Numbered from the stretch's first letter, positions 12,359 through 22,997 are shown. The stretch is 64,000 nucleotides of DNA from Ruminococcus sp. (GCA_017536105.1 JAFXRZ010000012.1:1-64000), one strand, 5' to 3'. The notes: generated from the sequence alone by a model not told the origin. Numbers and translations: made by a program.

Positions 12359-13471
12359 TTATTGCTGCGGACTTATCTGCCTCAGGGTGTAGCCGTCCTG
12401 CTCGAGCAGGGAGATCAGCCCCTTTTCTCCCGGGAAATGGGAAGCCCCGACGATATACAGAACGTTCTTTCCGCTGTTCATAAGCTCCTCGGCCTTTTCC
12501 TTCATCCCGACGTTTCTGTCAAAGAGGAAGATACTGTTGTACTCGTTGAAGATGTCTATGTCGTGGTCGGTGACGGTTATCCCCGCAGCCTCGTTTTCGG
12601 CGATGAAGGTCTCGACCTTGGTATCGTCAAAGGCCTCGATATCTCCTTTTTTCCAGCAGTCGTACACATTATCCACGCTCTGTATCAGCAGGTCCATCAT
12701 ATCGGCGGAATAGCTGGAGAGAACATATCCGTATATCTCGTCCGAGATCGAGAGATACATATCCAGCTGGAGGTCAACGGACTCGATCTCGAATATCTCC
12801 TTGCCGTCACTGTGGGCGAGACCCAGAAGGTGTTCGTCCAGGCCGATGTCGAAATCCAGCCCGCTTTTTTCTGCGAGCATTGTTTCGGCCATAGTGGAGA
12901 GGGCCCAGAGCTTATAGTTTTTCAGCCGCGTGGGGTCGAAGCCCATATATTCCAGATACCCCTTTAAGTTCTCGGACACCTCCGGGTCGAGGTGATCCTC
13001 AAAGGTGGTGCCGTCGGAATAGAACAATGCTTCCGACTGCTTCAGCTGGAAGGCGTAGTTGGAAGAGGCTTCCGGGGCGTCACACTCCACAGCCAGCACG
13101 TCTGCGGAATCGTAAGCGTCGGTAATGATCTTCGGCAGGGGATAGCACTCGTCCTTCAAGGCGTGCAGAGAGCCGATGAACACGACTCTTGCCCCCTCCG
13201 GCGAAACATACTCCCACATCGGAGGCGTGATATCCGTTCCTTCGGTGTCGTCAGGTTCGCTGCTGTCGGTCTCCGATCCTGTGCTTTCGTCGGGAAGGGA
13301 AGATGTTTCAGTCTCTTCCGGCTCGGGCGAAAGTGTCTGGGAGGGTGCAGCCGATGATGCTTCTTCCTCCGAGCTTTTTGAGCTGCTGTCCGAGCTGCTG
13401 CATCCCGACACCGAGAGCACCGAAGCCAGCGCAAGGCTCAAAAAGCCTGACAGTATTTTTTTCTTTCTCAT
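12359..13471 (-). CDS. TraB/GumN-family lipoprotein
   Basis: This is a 370-aa exported lipoprotein. A lysine-rich start and hydrophobic segment lead to a lipobox (L-S-V-S-G-C, Cys24), followed by a Ser/Glu/Thr-rich tether to about residue 85. The folded part has the family hallmarks: V-F-I-G-S-L-H-A near its start, an acidic L-A-V-E-C-D, and the C-terminal I-V-G-A-S-H-F-P-G histidine motif. TraB/GumN proteins are related to Tiki-type metalloproteases, so a surface peptidase is possible but unproven. The start codon is the ATG before M-R-K-K-K. Confidence 0.85.
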   Translation of the reverse strand: MRKKKILSGFLSLALASVLSVSGCSSSDSSSKSSEEEASSAAPSQTLSPEPEETETSSLPDESTGSETDSSEPDDTEGTDITPPMWEYVSPEGARVVFIGSLHALKDECYPLPKIITDAYDSADVLAVECDAPEASSNYAFQLKQSEALFYSDGTTFEDHLDPEVSENLKGYLEYMGFDPTRLKNYKLWALSTMAETMLAEKSGLDFDIGLDEHLLGLAHSDGKEIFEIESVDLQLDMYLSISDEIYGYVLSSYSADMMDLLIQSVDNVYDCWKKGDIEAFDDTKVETFIAENEAAGITVTDHDIDIFNEYNSIFLFDRNVGMKEKAEELMNSGKNVLYIVGASHFPGEKGLISLLEQDGYTLRQISPQQ

Positions 13472-13502
13472 TTTTGTCTCCTACGCATATCTATTTTAAT
13501 AC

Positions 13503-13543
13503 TGCAAAAAAAAGTGCCGCTGCATTTTTTTGCAGCAGCACGT
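13503..13543 (-). terminator. Terminator downstream of acpP
   Basis: On the minus strand GTGCTGCTGCA pairs with TGCAGCGGCAC (one G-T pair), followed by eight T. Confidence 0.9.
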
Positions 13544-13571
13544 TGCTTTTGAAATATCTGCAAAGCAAAGA

Positions 13572-13808
13572 TCAGTCATCGCTTGCTTCCGATTCAACGA
13601 ATCTTACAACATCGCCGACAGTAACAAAATCTTCGAGCTGATCCTCGTCGATCTCTATGTCGTACTCGTCGCCGATAGCCATTGCTACTTCCATGATATC
13701 GAGGGAATCAGCATTAAGATCGTCGGCAATGGAAGTCTCCATAGTTATGTCTTCCTTGGGATAATCCATCTGCTCGGCAATTATCTCACAAACACGGTCA
13801 AAGATCAT
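13572..13808 (-). CDS. acpP: Acyl carrier protein
   Basis: This is a 78-aa acidic helical protein. The phosphopantetheine attachment serine is in D-L-N-A-D-S-L-D, the classic D-S-L motif. It carries growing acyl chains in fatty acid synthesis. It is transcribed alone, with a near-consensus promoter and a terminator; no fab genes are in the window. A standalone acpP next to unrelated genes is unusual compared with the plsX-fabD-fabG-acpP order of many bacteria, so a role as a secondary ACP cannot be excluded. Confidence 0.95.
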   Translation of the reverse strand: MIFDRVCEIIAEQMDYPKEDITMETSIADDLNADSLDIMEVAMAIGDEYDIEIDEDQLEDFVTVGDVVRFVESEASDD

Positions 13809-13873
13809 AAATTCTCCTCCTTAGAAATGATCGTATTTTTTCAGCAAAGCCTTCGCTTTTCCTATGTGTATAT

Positions 13874-13902
13874 ATTATAGCGGTTCTTTTCGCTTTCGTC
13901 AA
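13874..13902 (-). promoter_or_regulatory. Promoter of acpP
   Basis: On the minus strand TTGACG (13902-13897) and TATAAT (13879-13874) are 17 nt apart. The region to the right carries the divergent promoter of the hydrolase gene. Confidence 0.85.
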
Positions 13903-13942
13903 GTCCTTTTCAAAAAAATTTTCCCGAAGCCTTGTATAATGC

Positions 13943-13970
13943 TTGCACAGAGTCGGAAATTGTGTTATAC
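13943..13970 (+). promoter_or_regulatory. Promoter of the alpha/beta-hydrolase and comM operon
   Basis: TTGCAC (13943-13948) and TTATAC (13965-13970) are 16 nt apart. Confidence 0.6.
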
Positions 13971-14051
13971 TCGGATTATACGAGACGGCTGCAGGGCACG
14001 TAAGATCGACTGCACAGCCGCACATTTCACACAACGAAAGGAGAATATGAT

Positions 14052-14975
14052 ATGACTGAGTTCAAAGAATCCACCTTTAAAAGCCGCGACGGCGAACACG
14101 ACATCTATTACTGCATCTGGCTGCCGGAGGGCGAGCCCAAGGGCATAGTGCAGATAGCACACGGTATGTGCGAGTATGTGGGAAGATACGACCGCTTTGC
14201 AAGGTTCCTAAATGACAACGGCTACATAGTCTGCGGCAACGACCACCTCGGACACGGCAGCACCGCAGAGCCCCAGGACCGCGGCTATTTTGCACCCAAG
14301 GACGGCTTTAAGACAGTTGTCCGCGATATGCACACCCTGACGACCCTCATGAAGAAGGAATATCCCGGGCTGCCGTATTTCCTTTTCGGACACAGCATGG
14401 GCAGCTTCCTTTCGAGAGCTTACTGCACATGGTTCGGCTCGGAGCTTGATGCGGCTGTGTTCTGCGGCACCAACGGCATAGTCAAGGGCTCGGAAGCTCT
14501 GATGGTCATGATAGATGCCGAAAAGTGCATATACGGAGACAGATACCGCAGCCGGAAGCTCACCGATCTGGTCTTCGGCGGTTACTGCAAGAAGATCGAG
14601 AACCCGAGGACATCCTCCGATTGGCTGACCCGGGACGACGACATCGTGGATATTTATATTCAGGACGAAAAGTGCGGATTCCTCTTCACCCTGAACGGCT
14701 TCGAGAACCTTGCAAGGATGATCTGGTTCATAAGCAACGAGAAGTGGTTCTCGACCCTCAGAAAAGACCTGCCTGTCTTTCTCATCGCAGGCGATGCCGA
14801 CCCCGTGGGCAATTACGGCGAGGGAGTGAGAGATGTGTATAACAAGCTCATCTCCTACTGCTGTAACGCCAAGCTGAAGATATACGAAGGCTGCCGCCAC
14901 GAGCTCATAAACGAGATCAACAAGGAAGAGGTCTATGAGGACGTGCTGGACTTCTTCAACACATACCGCAACTGA
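14052..14975 (+). CDS. Alpha/beta hydrolase, monoacylglycerol-lipase-like
   Basis: This is a 307-aa cytoplasmic serine hydrolase of the Hydrolase_4/lysophospholipase group. H-G-M-C-E-Y near residue 40 forms the oxyanion region and G-H-S-M-G-S holds the nucleophile (about Ser115). D248 or D250 (G-D-A-D-P-V-G) and H283 (G-C-R-H-E-L) complete the triad. It likely cleaves an acyl ester such as a monoglyceride or lysophospholipid; the substrate is inferred from family only. The ATG follows AAAGGAGAATATGAT. The comM-type gene starts 14 nt downstream, so the two share a transcript. Confidence 0.9.
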   Translation: MTEFKESTFKSRDGEHDIYYCIWLPEGEPKGIVQIAHGMCEYVGRYDRFARFLNDNGYIVCGNDHLGHGSTAEPQDRGYFAPKDGFKTVVRDMHTLTTLMKKEYPGLPYFLFGHSMGSFLSRAYCTWFGSELDAAVFCGTNGIVKGSEALMVMIDAEKCIYGDRYRSRKLTDLVFGGYCKKIENPRTSSDWLTRDDDIVDIYIQDEKCGFLFTLNGFENLARMIWFISNEKWFSTLRKDLPVFLIAGDADPVGNYGEGVRDVYNKLISYCCNAKLKIYEGCRHELINEINKEEVYEDVLDFFNTYRN

Positions 14976-14989
14976 AAGGCGAATAGTAT

Positions 14990-16516
14990 ATGTTTGCAAA
15001 AATAAACAGTCTCGGACTCCTCGGGCTCAATGCCTTTCCGGTGGAGGCGGAGATAGAATCGAGCAAGGGCATACAGAGCTTCGATATCGTGGGTCTTGCG
15101 GATGCTTCCGTCCGTGAGAGCCGGGAAAGGATACGTTCTGCTCTGCGTGAAAGCGGCATAAGATTCCCCACCGCCAAGATAATGGTGAACCTTGCCCCTG
15201 CCGACAAGAAAAAATCAGGCTCCATGCACGACCTTGCCATAACCGTGGCTCTGCTGACGGTCATCGGTCTTGTGGAACCCTCCCAGACCGAAAGCGCACA
15301 GTTCATCGGAGAAGTGTCTTTAAGCGGAGAGATAAGGAGCGTTGCCGGAGTCCTGCCCATGACCATACTTGCCCAGAAGCTGGGCTTTAAAGAGATATAT
15401 GTGCCCTTTGACAACGCACGGGAAGCCGCTGTTGTTGAGGGGATAAAGGTCTATGGGGTCGAAAGCGTTTCCCAGCTGGTGCTGCATTTCTCGGGCAAGG
15501 CTGTGATGATGCCTGCGATGCCAGCCGCAGACCGCGAACCCGATTATTTCGGAGCCCTTGATTTCAGAGACGTAAAAGGCCAGCAGGCTGCAAAGAAGGC
15601 TCTCGAGATAGCCGCAGCCGGAGGACACAACGCCCTGATGATAGGCTCTCCCGGCTCGGGCAAATCCATGCTCGCTAAGAGAATGCCCTCGATCCTGCCG
15701 AAGATGACTTTCCAGGAATCCATCGAGACTACGAATATCCATTCCGTTGCAGGACTCCTTGACAAGGATCACCCTCTTGTTACGGTGAGACCCTTCCGCT
15801 CACCTCACCACACCGTTTCGGCAGCAGGACTTTCCGGCGGAGGCTCAGTCCCGAGACCCGGAGAGATCTCCCTTGCCCACAACGGTCTGCTGTTTCTGGA
15901 CGAGCTTGCGGAATTCTCCCGTATCTCCCTGGAGATACTCAGACAGCCCCTCGAGGACAGGCAGGTGACTATCTCCCGAGTTGCGGGAAGCGTCACCTAT
16001 CCCTGCTCTTTCATGCTGATAGCTGCGATGAACCCCTGTCCCTGCGGCTACTACGGACACCCCACAAAGCAGTGCATCTGCAACCCGAAGAACGTCAAGA
16101 CCTATCTCTCGAAGATAAGCGGCCCTCTGCTGGACAGGTTCGATATCCATGTTGAAGTGGCTCCTGTGGAGTTTTCGGACCTTGCCTCAAAGCAGGAAGA
16201 AGAAAGCTCGGAGGAGATAAGAAAGCGTGTCCAGTCGGCAAGAGACATACAGACCGAACGTTTCCGCGGAACGGACATAACCTGCAACGCCCGGATAACC
16301 AGCGAGCTTTTGCAGAAATGCTGTCCAATGAACGACAAGGCGGAGCAGCTGCTGAAAAGAGTGTTCGAGAGCCTTGGGCTTTCGGCGAGAGCCTACGACC
16401 GCATCCTCAAAGTTGCGCGCACCTGCGCCGACATGAAGGGCAGCGAGGTCATAACCGAGGAGCATATTGCCCAGGCTGTGCAGTACCGCAGCCTCGACAG
16501 AAAATACTGGAACTGA
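14990..16516 (+). CDS. comM: YifB/ComM-family Mg-chelatase-like AAA+ ATPase
   Basis: This is a 508-aa protein with three parts: an N-terminal ATP-dependent-protease-like fold (residues 1-170), a AAA+ ATPase core with Walker A G-S-P-G-S-G-K-S (about 219-226) and Walker B F-L-D-E-L-A-E-F, and the C-terminal Mg-chelatase-like domain with C-P-C-G-Y-Y-G-H. ComM in naturally transformable bacteria is a helicase that drives branch migration during integration of incoming DNA; orthologues are also widespread in non-competent species. Here it sits between a hydrolase and an acyltransferase gene, away from dprA, its common neighbour. Confidence 0.93.
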   Translation: MFAKINSLGLLGLNAFPVEAEIESSKGIQSFDIVGLADASVRESRERIRSALRESGIRFPTAKIMVNLAPADKKKSGSMHDLAITVALLTVIGLVEPSQTESAQFIGEVSLSGEIRSVAGVLPMTILAQKLGFKEIYVPFDNAREAAVVEGIKVYGVESVSQLVLHFSGKAVMMPAMPAADREPDYFGALDFRDVKGQQAAKKALEIAAAGGHNALMIGSPGSGKSMLAKRMPSILPKMTFQESIETTNIHSVAGLLDKDHPLVTVRPFRSPHHTVSAAGLSGGGSVPRPGEISLAHNGLLFLDELAEFSRISLEILRQPLEDRQVTISRVAGSVTYPCSFMLIAAMNPCPCGYYGHPTKQCICNPKNVKTYLSKISGPLLDRFDIHVEVAPVEFSDLASKQEEESSEEIRKRVQSARDIQTERFRGTDITCNARITSELLQKCCPMNDKAEQLLKRVFESLGLSARAYDRILKVARTCADMKGSEVITEEHIAQAVQYRSLDRKYWN

Positions 16517-16552
16517 CAGCCTCTGCCGGCTGAAAATTGGCGGTGAAAAGCA

Positions 16553-17629
16553 ATGGAGCGCAGGCATTATATTGACGATCTCAGGTGGATAACGCTCCTT
16601 GTGCTTATCCCCTATCACGCGGCTCAGGCTTGGAACACCTGGGACGAGCCCAATTATATCATGTTCAGCGGCAGCAGGGCAGTAAGCAGCATCATCGTGT
16701 TTTTCAGCCCCTTCTTCATGCCGGTGCTTTTCGTGCTGGCAGGAGTCGGCACGAGCTTCGCCTTCAAAAAGCGAAGCAAAAAAGAATACCTCGCCGAAAG
16801 AGCAAAAAAGCTCCTCATTCCCTTTGCTTTCGGAACGCTTCTGCTGATGCCGGTGATGACCTGCATCGCCGATCGCTATAACTATTCCTACAGCGGCGGT
16901 TTTTTTCGCCACTACAAAATTTTCTTCACGAAGTTTACAGACCTCACAGGTGCCGACGGCGGCTTCTCGGTAGGGCAGTTCTGGTTCCTGCTGTATCTGT
17001 TCGTCATCTCGCTGATAGGAGTTGTGCTGATACCCCTGCTGGAAAAAGTCCTCCCGAAAAGAGAGAAGCCTGTCCCGCTATGGCTCATGCTCCTTCTCGG
17101 AGTTCCGCTGCCGCTGCTCAGCGAAGTGCTTTCTGTGGGAGGGAAGAGCCTTGCGGAATATCTCTATCTTTTCCTGATCGGTTACTTCGTCTTCTCCGAC
17201 GACAGGGCAGTGCAGCAAGCCGAAAAATACTGCCCCGTACTCTTTCCCGTCGGTATAGCAGCCTCGGTGCTGGATGTCTGGCTTTTCCTCTGGTCGGATA
17301 CAAAGCACGACCTGCTGAACACAGCCGCGAAATTCGCCGCCGAGTGGGTGATGATAATAGCGCTGCTCGGCCTTGCAAAAAAATGCTTCGGCTTTACAGG
17401 CAAGGTTGCCGGCTATTTCAAATCGAGATCATTCCTGCTCTATATCTACCATTTTATATGGGTGGTGCTGGCGGAATTCCTGCTCTGCAAAGCGTTCAGT
17501 CAGACAGCTGTGCTCTATACGCTGACAGTCCTGTCGGCCTATATCGTAACATTCATCTGCTGCGAGATAAGCATAAGGATACCGCTCCTGTGCTTCCTGA
17601 CAGGAACAAAAAACAAACCGAAGAAATGA
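16553..17629 (+). CDS. Acyltransferase-3 family membrane protein
   Basis: This 358-aa protein has about ten hydrophobic segments. The start R-R-H-Y-I-D-D-L-R-W followed by I-P-Y-H-A-A-Q is the acyltransferase-3 signature, with the histidine as a likely catalytic residue; a following F-x-x-P-x-x-F-V-L-A-G helix is also typical. Members transfer acyl groups to surface sugars or other extracytoplasmic molecules. The acceptor here is unknown. It lies 36 nt after comM, and a terminator follows directly. Confidence 0.88.
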   Translation: MERRHYIDDLRWITLLVLIPYHAAQAWNTWDEPNYIMFSGSRAVSSIIVFFSPFFMPVLFVLAGVGTSFAFKKRSKKEYLAERAKKLLIPFAFGTLLLMPVMTCIADRYNYSYSGGFFRHYKIFFTKFTDLTGADGGFSVGQFWFLLYLFVISLIGVVLIPLLEKVLPKREKPVPLWLMLLLGVPLPLLSEVLSVGGKSLAEYLYLFLIGYFVFSDDRAVQQAEKYCPVLFPVGIAASVLDVWLFLWSDTKHDLLNTAAKFAAEWVMIIALLGLAKKCFGFTGKVAGYFKSRSFLLYIYHFIWVVLAEFLLCKAFSQTAVLYTLTVLSAYIVTFICCEISIRIPLLCFLTGTKNKPKK

Positions 17630-17662
17630 AAAAAGCCCGAGACATTCCCGGGCTTTTATTTG
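17630..17662 (+). terminator. Terminator after the acyltransferase
   Basis: AAAAGCCCG pairs with CGGGCTTTT, then ATTTGTT follows. It ends the hydrolase-comM-acyltransferase operon. Confidence 0.85.
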
Positions 17663-17674
17663 TTCCTCTATGCC

Positions 17675-17975
17675 TCACCGCAAACGATAGTTTATCTTAC
17701 ATCCTGCTTGATCTACTGGGGAAAACCTTTCTGAAGAAAGGTTATTCCCCAGACCCCTTTCCAAAGACTTTAAATGCTTTTTGGCGAGGGGTATCCAAGT
17801 TTTATAAGGGCATCTGAAGTTCGACATTTCTGCTTTTTCTGTGGATAGATATACCCCTCGCCAAAAAGAGTTAAAAGTTTTAGTGAGGGGGTTTGGGGGA
17901 TGACCCTTTTTCAAAAGGGTCTCCCCCAACAGCCCAAGCAGAAGGCAGGGTAAACTGTTGTTTGCAGCGAAACAC
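17675..17975. repeat. R4 repeat: two diverged copies head to head (about 300-bp palindrome)
   Basis: The left half (about 17683-17805) and the reverse complement of the right half (about 17850-17973) align over about 120 nt. Both have GCAAAC.A.AGTTTA, CTGCTTG, a hairpin around ACCYTTT...AAAGGT and the segment CTTTTTGGCGAGGGGTAT. The element lies between convergent genes (acyltransferase and gpmI). It contains no gene. A shorter relative is at 24417-24485. Confidence 0.75.
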
Positions 17976-17982
17976 AGCGGGA

Positions 17983-19569
<1,587 letters not shown>

Positions 19570-19664
19570 AATACATTGTCCTTTCTATATCTGTCCGCGG
19601 TGTTCCGCAAACATTCGGGGGGGAATGCTGAGATACAGGCTGAAAGAAGCCGGCTTTTTGTGTT

Positions 19665-20138
19665 TCATTGTCTGTATTCCAGCAGTTTGGCAGCAAATTC
19701 TGCGGTTTCACCGTCAGTGGTATTGTATGTTTCACCGTTGATAGAAACATAGCTGCCGTTCTTGCTTGCAATATAGATATCAAGCTCGCATTTGCTTTTA
19801 TCAATGTTGTTCGGAACAATACTTTCGCTGTCGATTACCAGAAGCTCAATATAGTCGCCTTTTGACGCTTCCGAAGGGTCTTCTGCCACAGGAGAATACT
19901 TTTCCTTTACAGCAGTACAGAAATCCTCTGCCGTTCCAACAAGTTCCTTGTCTTCGAGAACGACGCCTTTAGAAAAAGTATTGTCATCCATATAGAGAAC
20001 ACATTGCTTTTCTGAAATCTGTGTCTGTTCCGATTCCACTTCAGAAAAAGCAGGGGTGGAGCTTTTTGTATCTGACGAAGAAGCGTTTCCGCAAGAGGTC
20101 AGAAGAAGGAGCGATAAAAGTATAGGTATCTTTTTCAT
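19665..20138 (-). CDS. Small uncharacterised lipoprotein
   Basis: This is a 157-aa predicted lipoprotein. M-K-K-I-P-I and a short hydrophobic stretch end in L-T-S-C-G-N, a clear lipobox, followed by a Ser/Thr-rich tether. I recognise no family. The ATG at 20138 is chosen because the signal sequence starts there and AAAGG lies about 5 nt upstream; a longer frame reaches 20162 inside tpiA. It begins 13 nt after the tpiA stop and lies before gpmI, so it is expressed with the glycolytic genes. It may be a chance passenger; nothing ties it to glycolysis. Confidence 0.75.
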   Translation of the reverse strand: MKKIPILLSLLLLTSCGNASSSDTKSSTPAFSEVESEQTQISEKQCVLYMDDNTFSKGVVLEDKELVGTAEDFCTAVKEKYSPVAEDPSEASKGDYIELLVIDSESIVPNNIDKSKCELDIYIASKNGSYVSINGETYNTTDGETAEFAAKLLEYRQ

Positions 20139-20151
20139 AATAACCTTTATT

Positions 20152-20928
20152 TCAGCCTTCAACAGCTGCCTGAACGATAACGTTGAAGTCGGGAGCCTTC
20201 AGGGAAGCGCCGCCGATAAGACCGCCGTCGATGTTGGGCTTTGCAAGAAGCTCTGCTGCGTTGCCGGCGTTCATGGAACCGCCGTACTGTATGGTAACAG
20301 CCTCAGCCGTAGCCTCGTCATAGAGCTTGGCAAGCTGTGCGCGGATGAATGCGCAAACTTCCTCTGCCTGCTCGGGAGTTGCGGTAAGACCTGTGCCGAT
20401 AGCCCATACAGGCTCGTAAGCGATAACGATGTTCTTTACCTGCTCGGCAGTTACGTCCCAGAGATCGAGCTTGATCTGACGGGCGATAACTTCCTCGGTG
20501 ATATTGCACTGACGCTCCCACTTGAGCTCACCGACGCAAACGATGGGCTTGAGGCCGGCGTTCAGAGCTGCAAGAGTTCTCTTGTTTACAGTCTCGTCTG
20601 TCTCGCCGAAATACTGTCTTCTCTCGCTGTGTCCGATGATAACGTACTCAACGCCTACCTCTACCAGCATATCAGCCGAGATCTCGCCGGTGAAAGCGCC
20701 GCTCTTCTCGAAGTGAACGTTCTCGGCTCCTACCTTAACGTTCGAGCCTGCGGTAGCATTTACTGCTGTTTCAAGATTTGTGAAAGGAACGCAGGTGATA
20801 ACTTCCACCTTGCCCTCAGCGTTAGCGACCAGGGGCTTGATAGCCTCGATGAGCTCCTTAGCCTCGGGTCTGGTCTTGTTCATTTTCCAGTTGCCGGCGA
20901 TTATTGCCTTTCTGACGTCTTTTTTCAT
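20152..20928 (-). CDS. tpiA: Triosephosphate isomerase
   Basis: This 258-aa TIM-barrel enzyme interconverts dihydroxyacetone phosphate and glyceraldehyde 3-phosphate. The catalytic residues are all in place: K15 in G-N-W-K-M-N, H100 in I-G-H-S-E-R-R and E172 in A-Y-E-P-V-W-A-I-G-T-G; Y-G-G-S near the end closes the phosphate site. Its length is normal. It sits in the minus-strand glycolytic cluster, 42 nt after the DUF3592-like gene. Confidence 0.98.
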   Translation of the reverse strand: MKKDVRKAIIAGNWKMNKTRPEAKELIEAIKPLVANAEGKVEVITCVPFTNLETAVNATAGSNVKVGAENVHFEKSGAFTGEISADMLVEVGVEYVIIGHSERRQYFGETDETVNKRTLAALNAGLKPIVCVGELKWERQCNITEEVIARQIKLDLWDVTAEQVKNIVIAYEPVWAIGTGLTATPEQAEEVCAFIRAQLAKLYDEATAEAVTIQYGGSMNAGNAAELLAKPNIDGGLIGGASLKAPDFNVIVQAAVEG

Positions 20929-20970
20929 TGTTACTACTCCTTTATTTCTAAATTGGACTTTGCTTCAATA

Positions 20971-21543
20971 TTATTTTGACAGCCCGTCGATAAACACGAA
21001 GATGCCGATGCCCAGCACCATAAGCCCTATCCCCGTAAGGGTTATGCCCGCGGAGCTCTTGCCCTCGGGCTCGGGCTCTTCGGTCTCGGCTGTTTCCGGC
21101 TGCTCTTCGGGGTCTTCGTCGTCGAGGAAGAAATCCGTGGGGTCCTCTTCGTTGTAGCGTATCCGGACTTTGTCGCCGCTATTTCCGCTGCCGAGGATCC
21201 ACTCGGTATAGACCGTGTCTCCCGCTTCGTACCTCAGGCGTATCTCGCTTATCAGCTTCTCCTTGCCTTCTCCCGAGAGATCGGGCATAGGCGTCGAACG
21301 CTGTCCGAGGACTTCCGCCTCGGCTGCGGTGTAGTCGTCTTTTTCATCGACTACCACAGTTTCGTCAACATGGAAGCTGTACCCTCGCATGAGCTTTATC
21401 CCGACATATATAATTGCTATGCCCACAAGAGCAAGCACGATGCCGATGACAGCCATATAGTCGGAGAAAAACCCTGCCTTGGAGATAGCAGTGCCTTCTT
21501 CTTCCTCTTCCGCAAGTATCTGCACAAGCTGCAATAGATCCAT
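20971..21543 (-). CDS. Two-helix membrane protein with DUF3592-like domain
   Basis: This is a 190-aa protein with a membrane helix near residues 28-52 (A-V-I-G-I-V-L-A-L-V-G-I), a soluble domain of about 100 residues, an acidic Glu/Pro linker and a second helix at the C-terminus. The soluble part contains V-R-I-R-Y-N-E-E-D-P, which resembles the Y-x-P-x-x-P turn of DUF3592 proteins. The ATG at 21543 has GGTGAG 4 nt upstream; a TTG four codons earlier is an alternative. It lies between pgk and tpiA, separated from pgk by a hairpin. The function is unknown. Confidence 0.75.
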   Translation of the reverse strand: MDLLQLVQILAEEEEEGTAISKAGFFSDYMAVIGIVLALVGIAIIYVGIKLMRGYSFHVDETVVVDEKDDYTAAEAEVLGQRSTPMPDLSGEGKEKLISEIRLRYEAGDTVYTEWILGSGNSGDKVRIRYNEEDPTDFFLDDEDPEEQPETAETEEPEPEGKSSAGITLTGIGLMVLGIGIFVFIDGLSK

Positions 21544-21564
21544 TTTACTCACCAAAACATAACA

Positions 21565-21588
21565 GGGCAGACTGCAAACAGCCTGCCC
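21565..21588 (-). promoter_or_regulatory. Intercistronic hairpin after pgk
   Basis: A ten-base-pair stem (GGGCAGGCTG with CAGTCTGCCC on the minus strand) has a 4-nt loop. Only a broken T-run follows, so it may be a leaky terminator or an RNA-stabilising hairpin that sets pgk levels above the downstream genes. Confidence 0.55.
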
Positions 21589-21627
21589 CGCAAATTTTCT
21601 GCTTCAGGGGCAGAGATCGTACCCCGA

Positions 21628-22848
21628 TCACTTATCGGCGATAACGTCGATGCCGGGAAGCACCTTGCCCTCGAGATATTCAAGAGAAGCTCCGCCGCCG
21701 GTGGAGATGTGGCTCATCTTGTCCGAGAAGCCAAGCTGGATAACAGCTGCTGCGCTGTCGCCTCCGCCGATGATCGTTGTAGCGTCGGTATCGGCAAGGC
21801 TCTTTGCAACTGCGATAGTGCCCTTTGCAAGTATCGGGTTCTCGAAAACGCCCATAGGTCCGTTCCAAACTACGGTCTTAGCGCTCTTGACAGCCTCGGC
21901 ATAGAGCTCTGCTGTCTTTGTGCCGATGTCGAGTCCCATCATATCGGCAGGGATCTTGTCGGAATCAACAACGGAAACCTCGATCTCAGCGTCGATAGGA
22001 TCAGGGAAGGACTTGGCTATAGTAGTGTCAACAGGGAGGAGCAGCTTCTTGCCGGCTGCTGCTGCCTTTTCGATCATTTCCTTGCAGTAGTCGATCTTGG
22101 TGTCATCCACCAGCGATGTGCCGACTTCCTTGCCCTGAGCCTTCAGGAAGGTGTAAGCCATGCCGCCGCCGATGATGAGCGTGTCGCACTTCTCGATGAG
22201 GTTGTTGATAACGTTGAGCTTGTCAGCGACCTTTGCACCGCCGAGGATAGCAACGAAGGGACGTACCGGATCCTCAACAGCGTTGCCGAGGAAGTTGATC
22301 TCCTTCTGCATCAGGTAACCTACTGCGGTCTCCTTAACGAACTTTGTAACGCCGGCTGTGGAAGCGTGAGCTCTGTGAGCCGAACCGAAAGCGTCCATAA
22401 CGAAAACTTCACCGTCAACGAGCTCTGCAAGCTCCTTTGCGAAATCCTCGCCGTTCTTGGTCTCTTCAGCTCCGCGGAATCTGGTGTTCTCAAGAACAAC
22501 TATATCGCCCTCAGCCATTTCTGCAACAGCCTTCTTTGCGTTGTCGCCTACAACTGTATCGTCAGCTGCGAATGTTACCTTTGCGCTTACCAGCTCTGCA
22601 AGTCTTGCAGCAGCCGGTGCCAGCGAGAACTTAGCCTCGGGGCCGTTCTTGGGCTTGCCGAGATGCGAGCAGAGAACTACCTTGCCGCCGTCAGCAACAA
22701 GCTTATTGATAGTGGGCAGAGCCGCTGTGATACGGTTATCGTTAGTGATAACGCCGTCCTTGAGCGGAACGTTGAAGTCAACTCTTACGAGAACCTTCTT
22801 GCCCTTTACGTTAATGTCGTCAACCGAAACCTTGTTTAATCCTGCCAT
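21628..22848 (-). CDS. pgk: Phosphoglycerate kinase
   Basis: This 406-aa enzyme makes ATP from 1,3-bisphosphoglycerate. The N-terminal substrate site V-R-V-D-F-N-V-P-L and the L-C-S-H-L-G-K-P loop are intact, as are [12 protein letters not shown] and the C-terminal G-G-G-D-S-A-A-A-V nucleotide loop. It is the first gene of the minus-strand glycolytic cluster, driven by the promoter at 22905-22933. GAGAGG lies 11 nt before the ATG. gap, the usual neighbour, is not in the window. Confidence 0.98.
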   Translation of the reverse strand: MAGLNKVSVDDINVKGKKVLVRVDFNVPLKDGVITNDNRITAALPTINKLVADGGKVVLCSHLGKPKNGPEAKFSLAPAAARLAELVSAKVTFAADDTVVGDNAKKAVAEMAEGDIVVLENTRFRGAEETKNGEDFAKELAELVDGEVFVMDAFGSAHRAHASTAGVTKFVKETAVGYLMQKEINFLGNAVEDPVRPFVAILGGAKVADKLNVINNLIEKCDTLIIGGGMAYTFLKAQGKEVGTSLVDDTKIDYCKEMIEKAAAAGKKLLLPVDTTIAKSFPDPIDAEIEVSVVDSDKIPADMMGLDIGTKTAELYAEAVKSAKTVVWNGPMGVFENPILAKGTIAVAKSLADTDATTIIGGGDSAAAVIQLGFSDKMSHISTGGGASLEYLEGKVLPGIDVIADK

Positions 22849-22904
22849 GATCGTGACATCCTCTCATTATTATTTGGTAGCCGCTTTCTGCGACCCATAC
22901 ATAT

Positions 22905-22933
22905 ATTATATAATATGTGTATTTAAAAATCAA
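22905..22933 (-). promoter_or_regulatory. Promoter of the pgk-tpiA-gpmI cluster
   Basis: On the minus strand TTGATT (22933-22928) and TATAAT (22910-22905) are 17 nt apart. Confidence 0.85.
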
Positions 22934-22968
22934 TAGCAGAAAGAAAATATTAAGATTTATTTCTCATA

Positions 22969-22997
22969 TTTACAAAACCGGCGGTTTGTGGTATAAT
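22969..22997 (+). promoter_or_regulatory. Promoter of the flavin reductase/nrdG operon
   Basis: TTTACA (22969-22974) and TATAAT (22992-22997) are 17 nt apart, divergent from the pgk promoter. Confidence 0.85.

Noticed and set aside
19572..20162. Upstream extension of the lipoprotein start to 20162
   Set aside because: The extra eight residues would precede the signal sequence and overlap tpiA; the ribosome site fits the ATG at 20138.
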